A DNA stretch of 64,000 nt from Streptosporangium lutulentum. GTDB lineage: Bacteria; Actinomycetota; Actinomycetes; Streptosporangiales; Streptosporangiaceae. The stretch covers positions 22,884-86,883 of the forward strand of contig NZ_JAUSQU010000002.1 in NCBI RefSeq assembly GCF_030811455.1, given 5' to 3'. Below, piece by piece: positions 7,475 through 14,352 of the stretch; the stretch's first letter is position 1, and each line of letters starts with the position of its first letter. The notes beneath the pieces were generated by a model. That model was not told the origin of the DNA, made no database searches, and worked only from the letters and a program-made list of their open reading frames with translations. Both the position numbers and the translations under genes were made by a program.

Positions 7475-7857
7475 GTCATCTCCTCGGGGTCGCATCGAGG
7501 CGGATCCTGCCTGCGCCCAGTGTATGCCGGTCGGCCCGGGTTGCTCCGGATCGCTGCGGTAGTGGTCATGGCCCTGGGAAAGGGGACCAGCTCCCGGGCC
7601 GGTCCCGGGGACATTCGGTTTCCGGGACCGCCTCCAACTGACCGTGACCGTCGGGAGGCGGGAGAACTACGGCGTGCCGCCGCGCTGCTAGGCCTCGACG
7701 CCCAGCTCCGAATCGCTCATGGTGCCGCTCGGATGTGGGGTGCGACGATCTGACTTCGCCAAGGCTGCGCTGGCGCTGTGAGTGGGAGTCTGGGCGTTCT
7801 ATTCGGGGGTGAACTACACCGATCCTGTTCAATCTGTTCGCCGCGTTCCTTGCCGCA
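7475..7857. other. intergenic stretch
   Basis: There are 383 bases with no convincing gene. About 70 bases near 7665-7740 resemble the leader region at 610-690 at roughly 80 per cent by eye. No hairpin or promoter stood out. Confidence 0.4.
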
Positions 7858-8118
7858 GTGCTGGTGCCCGTCGGCGTGACCATCATGATCACGATCACTG
7901 TGCGGGGCGGAAAACGGCTCCGGGTGTGGGCGATCGGTGTGGTCGCTACGACCGTCGCCTACTACGCGATCATGATGCCCTTCTACGTGTGGAGCGTCGG
8001 GGGACTGGAGTACTACGCAGCGGCCGTCGGTCCGTCCATCGCCTTGGGACTCGCGACGACTTCCATAGGTGTCCTCACGGTGATCAGACTGAGAGGTCCG
8101 CGAAGAGACACCTCGTGA
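7858..8118 (+). CDS. small polytopic membrane protein
   Basis: This 86-residue frame encodes two to three hydrophobic helices (LVPVGVTIMITITV, VWAIGVVATTVAYYAIMMPFY, VGPSIALGLATTSIGVL) with short basic loops. The hydrophobic pattern continues upstream in frame (LFNLFAAFLAA) to a stop at 7810-7812, so the true start may lie before GTG 7858 or a base may have been lost. No ribosome site is visible. The function is unknown. Confidence 0.45.
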   Translation: MLVPVGVTIMITITVRGGKRLRVWAIGVVATTVAYYAIMMPFYVWSVGGLEYYAAAVGPSIALGLATTSIGVLTVIRLRGPRRDTS

Positions 8119-8193
8119 GTCCCGGTCCATGCCCATTAGATCGCGGAACCCAGTACGTAGATCAACAACTCTGCGACCGCATTGGCCATCGTC

Positions 8194-8219
8194 CGTCAGA
8201 AAACGATCGTTTATTGACG
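8194..8219. other. res-like palindrome for the adjacent resolvase
   Basis: A 26-base near-palindrome has half-sites CGTCAGAAAACGA and, read on the other strand, CGTCAATAAACGA (11 of 13 identical). It is 106 bases upstream of the serine resolvase. Resolvases of this type cross over at about 28-bp inverted half-sites upstream of their own gene. Further partial GTCAA repeats at 8258-8305 may be accessory subsites. Confidence 0.5.
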
Positions 8220-8325
8220 ATCATGAGAGAGGACCTCCAGGGGCCCCGAAAACCCGTCAAAAACCCCTTCAAAAACCAGGGGTTGTCAACAACCTCCCGG
8301 CACCGTTTTCTGAGAGGATTCCGGG

Positions 8326-8985
8326 GTGACCGCGCCCCCGCATCCCGCCGAGCTGCTCGCCGCCGAACCCGCCGACCCGTCCGGCATCAAGATCGGCTAC
8401 GCCCGGGTCTCCACCGGCGGCCAGAACCTCGAACGCCAACTGGACGCGCTCAAGGCGGCCGGGTGCCGGCGGGTGTTCGCCGAGAAGAAATCCGGCGCCG
8501 ACGCCGAGCGGGCCGAGCTCGCCGCGGCGCTGGAGTTCATGCAACCCGGCGACACCCTCGTCGTGCCCTCGCTGGACCGGCTGTCGCGCTCCCTGCAAGA
8601 ACTGATCACCACGGTGGCCGAACTGCGCCGCCGCGAGATCGGCTTCACCTCACTGCACGAGAGCCTGGACACCACCACCCCGGGCGGCCGCCTGGTCTTC
8701 CACGTCTTCGCCGCGCTGGCCGAGTTCATCCGCGAACTCATCATCTCCGGCACCCGCGAGGGCCTGGCCGCCGCCCGCGCCCGCGGCCGCGTCGGCGGCC
8801 GGCCCACCGTCATCACCCCCGACATCCTGCGCGCCGCCCGGGATCTGCTGCCCAACCCCGAGCACTCGGTCACCTCGATCGCCAAGCTGCTCGGGGTCAG
8901 CGCGGGCACGCTGTACAACCACATCCCCGACCTCCGCGAACTCCGCACCGGCCGCAACGCCCGCCGACTCGGCACTGGGGATTAA
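8326..8985 (+). CDS. serine recombinase (resolvase/invertase family)
   Basis: This 219-residue protein has the full resolvase domain: IGYARVSTGGQNLERQLD with the nucleophilic serine, LVVPSLDRLSRSLQELI with the conserved R-x-S-R, and the E-helix LAEFIRELIISGTREGL. A C-terminal Hin-type helix-turn-helix follows (SVTSIAKLLGVSAGTLYNHI). It would resolve plasmid multimers or transposon cointegrates, or invert DNA, at its own res site. The start is GTG 8326, after GAGAGGA. The stretch of 206 bases upstream holds the palindrome described at 8194-8219. Confidence 0.92.
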   Translation: MTAPPHPAELLAAEPADPSGIKIGYARVSTGGQNLERQLDALKAAGCRRVFAEKKSGADAERAELAAALEFMQPGDTLVVPSLDRLSRSLQELITTVAELRRREIGFTSLHESLDTTTPGGRLVFHVFAALAEFIRELIISGTREGLAAARARGRVGGRPTVITPDILRAARDLLPNPEHSVTSIAKLLGVSAGTLYNHIPDLRELRTGRNARRLGTGD

Positions 8986-9065
8986 AACGACTGACGCCCC
9001 CGTGCCACCTAGTCAACTATTTGGCGACTGATAGCAGGGGCTCACGAACAATTCATGGGCCCCCA

Positions 9066-11756
9066 TCAACCATCCTTACCTTTCCGGTTGATGAGGTACC
9101 GCCACCACGAACGCTTCGACCGCATGGCGGCACGAGCCCCGTCAAGATTTAGCTGCGCTATTCGCGTGGTTGGATGGTCGGCGCCCAGCACCCGCTCACA
9201 GCCAGCCAGCGTCGCCTCATACAAGGTGATCGCCTCCGGCACCCGATTCGCCTGCTGATAGGCACTGGCGAGGTTGTTACGGCTGACCAAGGTGTCGGGG
9301 TGGTCAGCGCCTAGCAGCCGCTCACAGCCGGCCAGCGTTGTCTCGCGCAAGGTGATCGCCTCCGACACCCGACTCGCCTGCTGATAGGCACCGGCGAGAT
9401 TACTGCGGCTGGCCAGAGTGTCGGGATGGTCAGCGCCCAGCACCCGCTCCCGATCGGCCAGCATCACCTCATACAAGGTGATCGCCTCCGACACCCGACC
9501 CGCCTGCTGATAGGCACCGGCGAGGCTACTGCGGCTGATCAGAGTGTCGGGGTGGTTGGCACTCAGTACCCGCTCCCGATCGGCCAGCGTCGCCTCGAAC
9601 AAGGTGATCGCCTCCGGCACCCGACCCGCCTGCTGATAGGCGAGGGCAAGATTGTTACGACTGTTCAGGGTGTCAAGGTGGTCGGCGCCCAGCACCCGAT
9701 CCTGCTCGACCAGCGTTGTCTCGAACAAGGTGATCGCCTCCAACACCTCACCTGCCTTCTGATAGGCACCGGCGAGGCTACTGCGGCTGATCAGGGTGCC
9801 GGGGTGGTCGGCGCCCAGCACCCGCTCGCAGTCGGCCAGCGTCGCCTCGAACAAGGTGATCGCCTCCGACACTCGATCCGCCTGCTGATAGGCGAGGGCA
9901 AGATTGTTACGACTACTCAGGGTGTCAGGGTGGTCGGCGCCCAGCACCCGCTCCCGATCGGCCAGCGTCGCCTCGTGCAAGGTAATCGCCTCCAACACTC
10001 GACCCGCCTCCTGATAGGCGAAGGCGAGGTTGTTACGGCTGGTCAGGGTGCCGGGGTGGTCGGCGCCCAGCACCCGCTCGCAGTCGGCCAGCATCGCCAA
10101 ATACAAGGTGATCGCCTCCGACACCCGACCTACTGCCCGATAGGCACCGGCGAGATTGTTACGGCTCATCAGAGTGCCGGGGTGGTCAGCGCCCAGCACC
10201 CGCTCCTGCGCAGCCAGTGTCACCTCGTACAAGGTGATCGCCTCCGACACCCGACCTGCTGCCCGATAGGCACCGGCGAGATTGTTACGGCTCATCAGAG
10301 TGCCGGGGTGGTCGGTGCCCAGCACCCGCTCACAGTCGACCTGTACCTGCTGCTGCAGGTCGATGGCACGGTCTAGATCGGCCAAGTCGGCCAGGTACTG
10401 GCCGCACCGGGAACGCAGGACGATCAGTTCGGGTGAGAGGGTGTCGGCGGTGGAGGCGAGGGCGTACAGCGCGTTGGTGTGCTCGTGCAGCATTTCCACC
10501 GCGGCGCGGGCGCCCCAGGTCTTCGCCCCATCGGGGATGGTGGTATTGAACACGTGCAGCAGGGTTGTGGCGTCGAGCACGAGGTCGGTCAGCCGACTCT
10601 CGTGCTGGGCGCGTTCGCGCAGCACTCGCTGAACCAGGCGGTGCATCAACACCGTCGAGCCGTCCTCGCTGAAGGTCACTAGCGAGGCATCGGCCAGCTG
10701 GGCCACGACCTCATCGACCCGCGCCTCTTGTTGCTCGTGCGTTCCGACGTGCTCCTTATCAGTGGAACCGCGATCAACCACGGAGACCGGGGTGCCATAT
10801 AGCAGGAGGCGGGAAACACCGGCTGGGGAGAGCACCGCGAGCCTTTCCAGCATCGCCCGAGCGCCGGGGACAGTGGTCGCGACCTGGGTGACCGACAACA
10901 AGATCGCCTGCGCCACCCCGGCCGGATAGGGGTCGTCGGGCAGCGGGCTCAGATATTCACCCAGCGGGAAGGCGCGCAGTGAGTGCAGGTAGGCGCGGTA
11001 GTCGAGTCGCTTCCAGGCGATCAGCGCGGCCGCCTGGGCCAGCGCCAGCGGCAGGTAGCCGACCTCTTCGGCCAGCTCATCAGCGCCAGCCGCGGCCTCA
11101 CCACTCAACCCGGTGCGCTCGGTCAGGAAAGCGCGTGCTTGGTCGGGGGTGAACACCTCCACCTCCACCGGGGGGTAATGGCGGTGGAAGGCACGGTTGC
11201 GGGAGGTGATGACCACCCGGGTGGCTCCGGTGGCCGGACACCAACGCCGCACCACCTCCACCTGCGCGGCGTTGTCGAACACCACCAGACACGGCCGATC
11301 CGCCCCCGCCAGCCACGCCTTCGCCCGGCCCGCCGCCACCACAGCGTCATCGTCAGCGCTACGCACTCCCAGCCGGGCGGCCAGGGCGTCCAGACCAGCG
11401 AGGATCTGATCTTCGGTCTCGGCGGCGATCCAGGCCACCAGCGGCCACCCCGCCGCTTGACACGCCCACGCATACGAGGCCGCCAGCAGGGTCTTGCCCA
11501 CGCCGGGGGTGCCGGTCAGCGCGCACACCACCGCCGCCCCCTGCTGCGCGACCTGCTCGTCCAGTTGCCGGACCAACTCCTCGCGTGGCTGAAATCCGCG
11601 GGGCTGCTGGGGGATGACACCCTCGACGATCTGCGACTGCACGGCCGCGGCGGCCGGGGGGTGGTAGTGCTCGATGTAGGTGCCGACCTTGCCGAAGACC
11701 TTGTCGTGGAAGGTGCCGTGGATCTCGACGTGGTCACCGTCGTAGCCGCTCATCAC
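9066..11756 (-). CDS. STAND NTPase (NB-ARC type) with TPR sensor and N-terminal signalling motif
   Basis: This 896-residue protein opens with a short motif, GDHVEIHGTFHDKVFGK (about residues 7-23). An NB-ARC-like NTPase domain follows: Walker A GTPGVGKT at 82-89, Walker B CLVVFDN at 156-162 and sensor VVITSRN at 181-187. From about residue 460 there are nine full 42-residue TPR units and a partial tenth (DHPDTL..RNNLA..Y). STAND proteins oligomerise when the repeat sensor meets a trigger. The adjacent membrane protein ends with the same motif, a layout known for NLR-like receptors that signal through matched amyloid-type motifs. The start is GTG 11756 or ATG 11753, three or six bases after the upstream stop. 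It is probably a defence or cell-death receptor. Confidence 0.85.
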   Translation of the reverse strand: MMSGYDGDHVEIHGTFHDKVFGKVGTYIEHYHPPAAAAVQSQIVEGVIPQQPRGFQPREELVRQLDEQVAQQGAAVVCALTGTPGVGKTLLAASYAWACQAAGWPLVAWIAAETEDQILAGLDALAARLGVRSADDDAVVAAGRAKAWLAGADRPCLVVFDNAAQVEVVRRWCPATGATRVVITSRNRAFHRHYPPVEVEVFTPDQARAFLTERTGLSGEAAAGADELAEEVGYLPLALAQAAALIAWKRLDYRAYLHSLRAFPLGEYLSPLPDDPYPAGVAQAILLSVTQVATTVPGARAMLERLAVLSPAGVSRLLLYGTPVSVVDRGSTDKEHVGTHEQQEARVDEVVAQLADASLVTFSEDGSTVLMHRLVQRVLRERAQHESRLTDLVLDATTLLHVFNTTIPDGAKTWGARAAVEMLHEHTNALYALASTADTLSPELIVLRSRCGQYLADLADLDRAIDLQQQVQVDCERVLGTDHPGTLMSRNNLAGAYRAAGRVSEAITLYEVTLAAQERVLGADHPGTLMSRNNLAGAYRAVGRVSEAITLYLAMLADCERVLGADHPGTLTSRNNLAFAYQEAGRVLEAITLHEATLADRERVLGADHPDTLSSRNNLALAYQQADRVSEAITLFEATLADCERVLGADHPGTLISRSSLAGAYQKAGEVLEAITLFETTLVEQDRVLGADHLDTLNSRNNLALAYQQAGRVPEAITLFEATLADRERVLSANHPDTLISRSSLAGAYQQAGRVSEAITLYEVMLADRERVLGADHPDTLASRSNLAGAYQQASRVSEAITLRETTLAGCERLLGADHPDTLVSRNNLASAYQQANRVPEAITLYEATLAGCERVLGADHPTTRIAQLNLDGARAAMRSKRSWWRYLINRKGKDG
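9170..10360. repeat. tandem 126-bp TPR-encoding repeats
   Basis: About nine near-identical 126-base units encode the TPR sensor of the STAND gene. They differ at scattered positions only, which suggests recent expansion or gene conversion. Copy number could vary between strains or be collapsed in assembly. Confidence 0.85.
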
Positions 11757-11758
11757 GG

Positions 11759-12136
11759 CTACGCCGACGGAGGGGTGTGCTGAGTGCCCTTGCCCTGGAC
11801 CGGCCCGTGGAAGGTGCCGTGGATCTCCACATGATCCCCGCCGTAGGACCGCCCCGCCGCCGGCATCGGCTGCGGCGGGTCCGCTGTCGGCCGCGGCGCC
11901 CCGGCCAACTCCGCAGCCACGACCTCAGGAGCAGCGCCAACCGGCGGCCGCTTCAGCCCATACAAGGCCACCCCCAGCCCGGCCAAGCCGGTGATCGCGG
12001 CGATCACACTGGCCAGCCGATCGCCTTCTTCCAGCCCTACCCCGACAACGTAACCACCCAGACCCGCGGCCACCGCGATCAAAATCCCGCCTGCCCACAC
12101 CAGCGACCGTCTCGTCATAGAAGAATCATCAACCAC
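11759..12136 (-). CDS. membrane protein with C-terminal motif matching the STAND protein
   Basis: The 125-residue protein has two hydrophobic helices (about residues 11-33, SLVWAGGILIAVAAGLGGYV, and 42-61) and a Pro/Ala linker. Its C-terminal motif is GGDHVEIHGTFHGPVQGKG (about 99-117). The motif nearly repeats the first residues of the STAND protein encoded three bases downstream. A membrane module carrying a cognate short motif fits an effector that inserts in or permeabilises the membrane once seeded by the activated receptor (inference). The start may be GTG 12136 or ATG 12118; neither has a clear ribosome site. The gene ends in a normal TAG. Confidence 0.75.
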   Translation of the reverse strand: MVDDSSMTRRSLVWAGGILIAVAAGLGGYVVGVGLEEGDRLASVIAAITGLAGLGVALYGLKRPPVGAAPEVVAAELAGAPRPTADPPQPMPAAGRSYGGDHVEIHGTFHGPVQGKGTQHTPPSA

Positions 12137-12406
12137 ACCAAAAGATCACGAAAGTTGATCAGTCGAACACGTACCTATCGCCGCCTTCGGCGTTACCCCA
12201 AGCCCTGCCCCGCCCTCTCGGCGAGCGTCACCAACGCCGCTCCGGTGGCGAGCGCCGAAGACGTTCGCCGTCGATCGCGGCGTTGGCTTAAAAAGAATCT
12301 TGTTTTCGATTTCCCGATCATGCTGTCCGATGGCCACTTATCGAGCAGAAGGCCCTCACCGGTGTGGGTCTGCCCTGTAGGAAGTGATCCGGAAGGAAAC
12401 GATGAG

Positions 12407-12643
12407 ATGGATCCCCTCACCATCACGGTGCTGGTGACAACCACACTGAGCACGTTCGCCGCCCTCTGCGGCATATGGCTAAGGGGACGCGTACGACGGC
12501 AGCGATCCCGGGAAGACTCTCGACGCGACCATCTGCGCCACCTACCGCCGGGCAGCCGCGTTATCGATTTGGGAGGGCGCGGGATAGTGATCGAGGTCGG
12601 CGCCCCGGCCAGTCGGAGAGCTCAACGTGATGACCGTCCATGA
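12407..12643 (+). CDS. small single-helix membrane protein of the sigma unit (copy 2)
   Basis: This 78-residue protein has an N-terminal membrane helix (about residues 3-24, LTITVLVTTTLSTFAALCG), the basic cluster RGRVRRQR and a cytoplasmic tail with LPPGSRVIDLGGRG. GGAAGG precedes ATG 12407. It overlaps the sigma-factor start by four bases (ATGA). The size, topology and gene position match the gene at 2391-2633, though the sequences have diverged strongly. Confidence 0.7.
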   Translation: MDPLTITVLVTTTLSTFAALCGIWLRGRVRRQRSREDSRRDHLRHLPPGSRVIDLGGRGIVIEVGAPASRRAQRDDRP

Positions 12644-13236
12644 CAGACCTTCCCTCCCCTTCCGAACGGCCCGCTGGCGTGGCCACCGATGGACTGCAGG
12701 CTGGCGGCCTCGAGGAGACACGGGCCGCCTACCTGGACTTCTACGATCGCGAATACCTGGCAGTCATTAAGTTCCTGAGGAACTACGGGGCGAACATGCA
12801 TGATGCTCAAGACGCCACTCAAGAGGCATTCCTCGAAGCCTGGGAACTAACGAGACGGCCCGGATACTGGGCGTCCATTCAAAACCCGCGAGGCTGGATC
12901 CGTAAGGTCGCGCTCAACCTGCTCCGACGGCCTCCAGGACTACGGCGGAAGCCTTTGGCACAACCGGTCTCTGAGATCCCCGAAACCCCTCACCCTGGCC
13001 TCGATCACGGTGAACTTATCGCTCAGCACCTGGCGGTGTTGGCAGCGCTGCACTCTCTGGACCAAGAATGCCGCAGCGTCATGGCGTTCCATCTGGATGG
13101 ATTCTCCGCAGTCGCTATCGCAGCCCAACTGAACATGACCGATCAACAAGTTCGCGATCGAGTAAAGAAAGGGCGTAAGGCACTAAAACGCAGGCTCGCC
13201 GAGCACCGGGAGTTAGAGGAAAGAGACAACCGATGA
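12640..13236 (+). CDS. ECF-type RNA polymerase sigma factor (copy 2)
   Basis: This 198-residue sigma factor has region 2 (LDFYDREYLAVIKFLRNYG, DAQDATQEAFLEAW, NPRGWIRKVALNLL) and region 4 (LHSLDQECRSVMAFHL, FSAVAIAAQLNMTDQQVRDR). It is the middle gene of a membrane protein, sigma, partner operon joined by ATGA overlaps at both ends, the same order as the operon at 779-2633. The low similarity between the two sigma factors outside the core motifs suggests old divergence rather than a recent copy. Its promoter targets are unknown. Confidence 0.88.
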   Translation: MTDLPSPSERPAGVATDGLQAGGLEETRAAYLDFYDREYLAVIKFLRNYGANMHDAQDATQEAFLEAWELTRRPGYWASIQNPRGWIRKVALNLLRRPPGLRRKPLAQPVSEIPETPHPGLDHGELIAQHLAVLAALHSLDQECRSVMAFHLDGFSAVAIAAQLNMTDQQVRDRVKKGRKALKRRLAEHRELEERDNR

Positions 13237-14048
13237 CCAGGCACTCCGACGTCCCGCGTGACGAACTCACTGATGAGGAGTTGAACGTCCTCCTGGACGC
13301 CACCCAGGCGGCGCTGGGCGAACAGGTACGCCGTACGGCTGATCCCACCATTGCCTTGGTCGCGATCATGACCGCTGACGGTGGAAATGCCATCGCCGAC
13401 TCCGTTCACGGCCTTTGCGGAAAGTACGATTTGGATCGTGCGCGGATGGTCGCGGTTCTGATGACACGTATCCAGGTCAGAGCTCTCAGTAGTGCCTTGG
13501 ATGCCTCAGAACGTTCCGACTCAGGTCATCATTTCCAGACGCGCGAGGTCGTCCGCACCCTCGCCTACGGTCTCGACGCCGCTTACACCTTGGCCGACAC
13601 CTATGCTCTGCACATCAGCACTGCCATCTCGCGCTCGATAGACACCGGCACTGTGTTCAAGGCCGAACCCGCCGGCGGCCTAGGACATGCCATCGGTGCC
13701 GCACACATCCTTTCCCATGCTCTCGCGCGTGCCCGAGATCTGGTCCGTGACATTGACGAAGTCCTCAGCGGCCGAGTCGAAGTCATCGACCTGGCCACCG
13801 CTATCAATAATGCGCACTTGATCACCAGCGAATTGGATGCCATAGAACTTGATGTCTCCGACACCGATCTATCCCACCTGGATCTCACAGACCTGGACAC
13901 GCTTACCGGCGTTCTTTGGACCGACGACACCATTTGGCCACCTGGCCTAGAAGATAAGATCCGCAGCAGCTCAAAAGAGGTCCAAACCGGGACCTACCAG
14001 GTCTGCCGCGGCAACGAACGCGATCCCGTCTCCCTGGTACCTGCGTAA
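13233..14048 (+). CDS. helical partner protein of ECF sigma (copy 2)
   Basis: The 271-residue protein starts in an ATGA overlap with the sigma stop. It is soluble and mostly helical, with ELTDEELNVLLDATQAAL near the start. A segment ALARARDLVRDIDEVL corresponds to the hugely expanded repeat of the copy at 779-1816. The C-terminus is DLSHLDLTDLD, GVLWTDDTIWPPGLEDKIR, SSKEVQTGTYQV. The shared WPP and GTY tail and fixed gene order define a family. The D-L spacing before the tail recalls pentapeptide-like turns. The role may be regulation of the sigma factor or an effector; no enzyme motif is visible. Confidence 0.75.
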   Translation: MTRHSDVPRDELTDEELNVLLDATQAALGEQVRRTADPTIALVAIMTADGGNAIADSVHGLCGKYDLDRARMVAVLMTRIQVRALSSALDASERSDSGHHFQTREVVRTLAYGLDAAYTLADTYALHISTAISRSIDTGTVFKAEPAGGLGHAIGAAHILSHALARARDLVRDIDEVLSGRVEVIDLATAINNAHLITSELDAIELDVSDTDLSHLDLTDLDTLTGVLWTDDTIWPPGLEDKIRSSSKEVQTGTYQVCRGNERDPVSLVPA

Positions 14049-14115
14049 ATCACTACACCGAGGTGACAGATAATCAGTTAGCGGACTGGTGGATCAATGG
14101 AAGCGAGCTCAGGTA

Positions 14116-14352
14116 ATGGAACGCACCTTCACCGCCGAGCGCGCCGCCCACGCCCGCGCGGTCGCCGAAGCCAACGACCGCCACATCGGCCGCGCCATCG
14201 CCCACCCGGCTGAAAAGATCGAATACGCCCTTCTACTCAAAGCTCAAGGCGAATCCCTCGGCCAGATCACGGCCAAGACCGCCATCCCCAAAACCTCTCT
14301 GCACCGCTACCTGGCCAGTGGCGAGGCTCCCCCAAGCGAGGTGGCATTGTGA
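14116..14352 (+). CDS. small helix-turn-helix protein
   Basis: This 78-residue basic protein begins MERTFTAERAAHARAVAEAN. It has a resolvase-type helix-turn-helix near its end (ALLLKAQGESLGQITAKTA, IPKTSLHRYL). It probably binds DNA. A GTG at 14089 would add nine residues; neither start has a strong ribosome site. The stop overlaps the start of the NACHT gene (GTGA 14349-14352), so the two are co-translated and this protein may regulate the NACHT gene. Confidence 0.65.
   Translation: MERTFTAERAAHARAVAEANDRHIGRAIAHPAEKIEYALLLKAQGESLGQITAKTAIPKTSLHRYLASGEAPPSEVAL

Noticed and set aside
7782..9152. Long plus-strand frame overlapping the resolvase
   Set aside because: It is an Arg/Pro/His-rich shadow of the resolvase gene in another frame; the resolvase has all catalytic motifs.
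9426..10376. Long plus-strand open frame opposite the TPR repeats
   Set aside because: It is the antisense shadow of the TPR array: its repeats follow the 126-base unit exactly and no ribosome site or known fold is seen.
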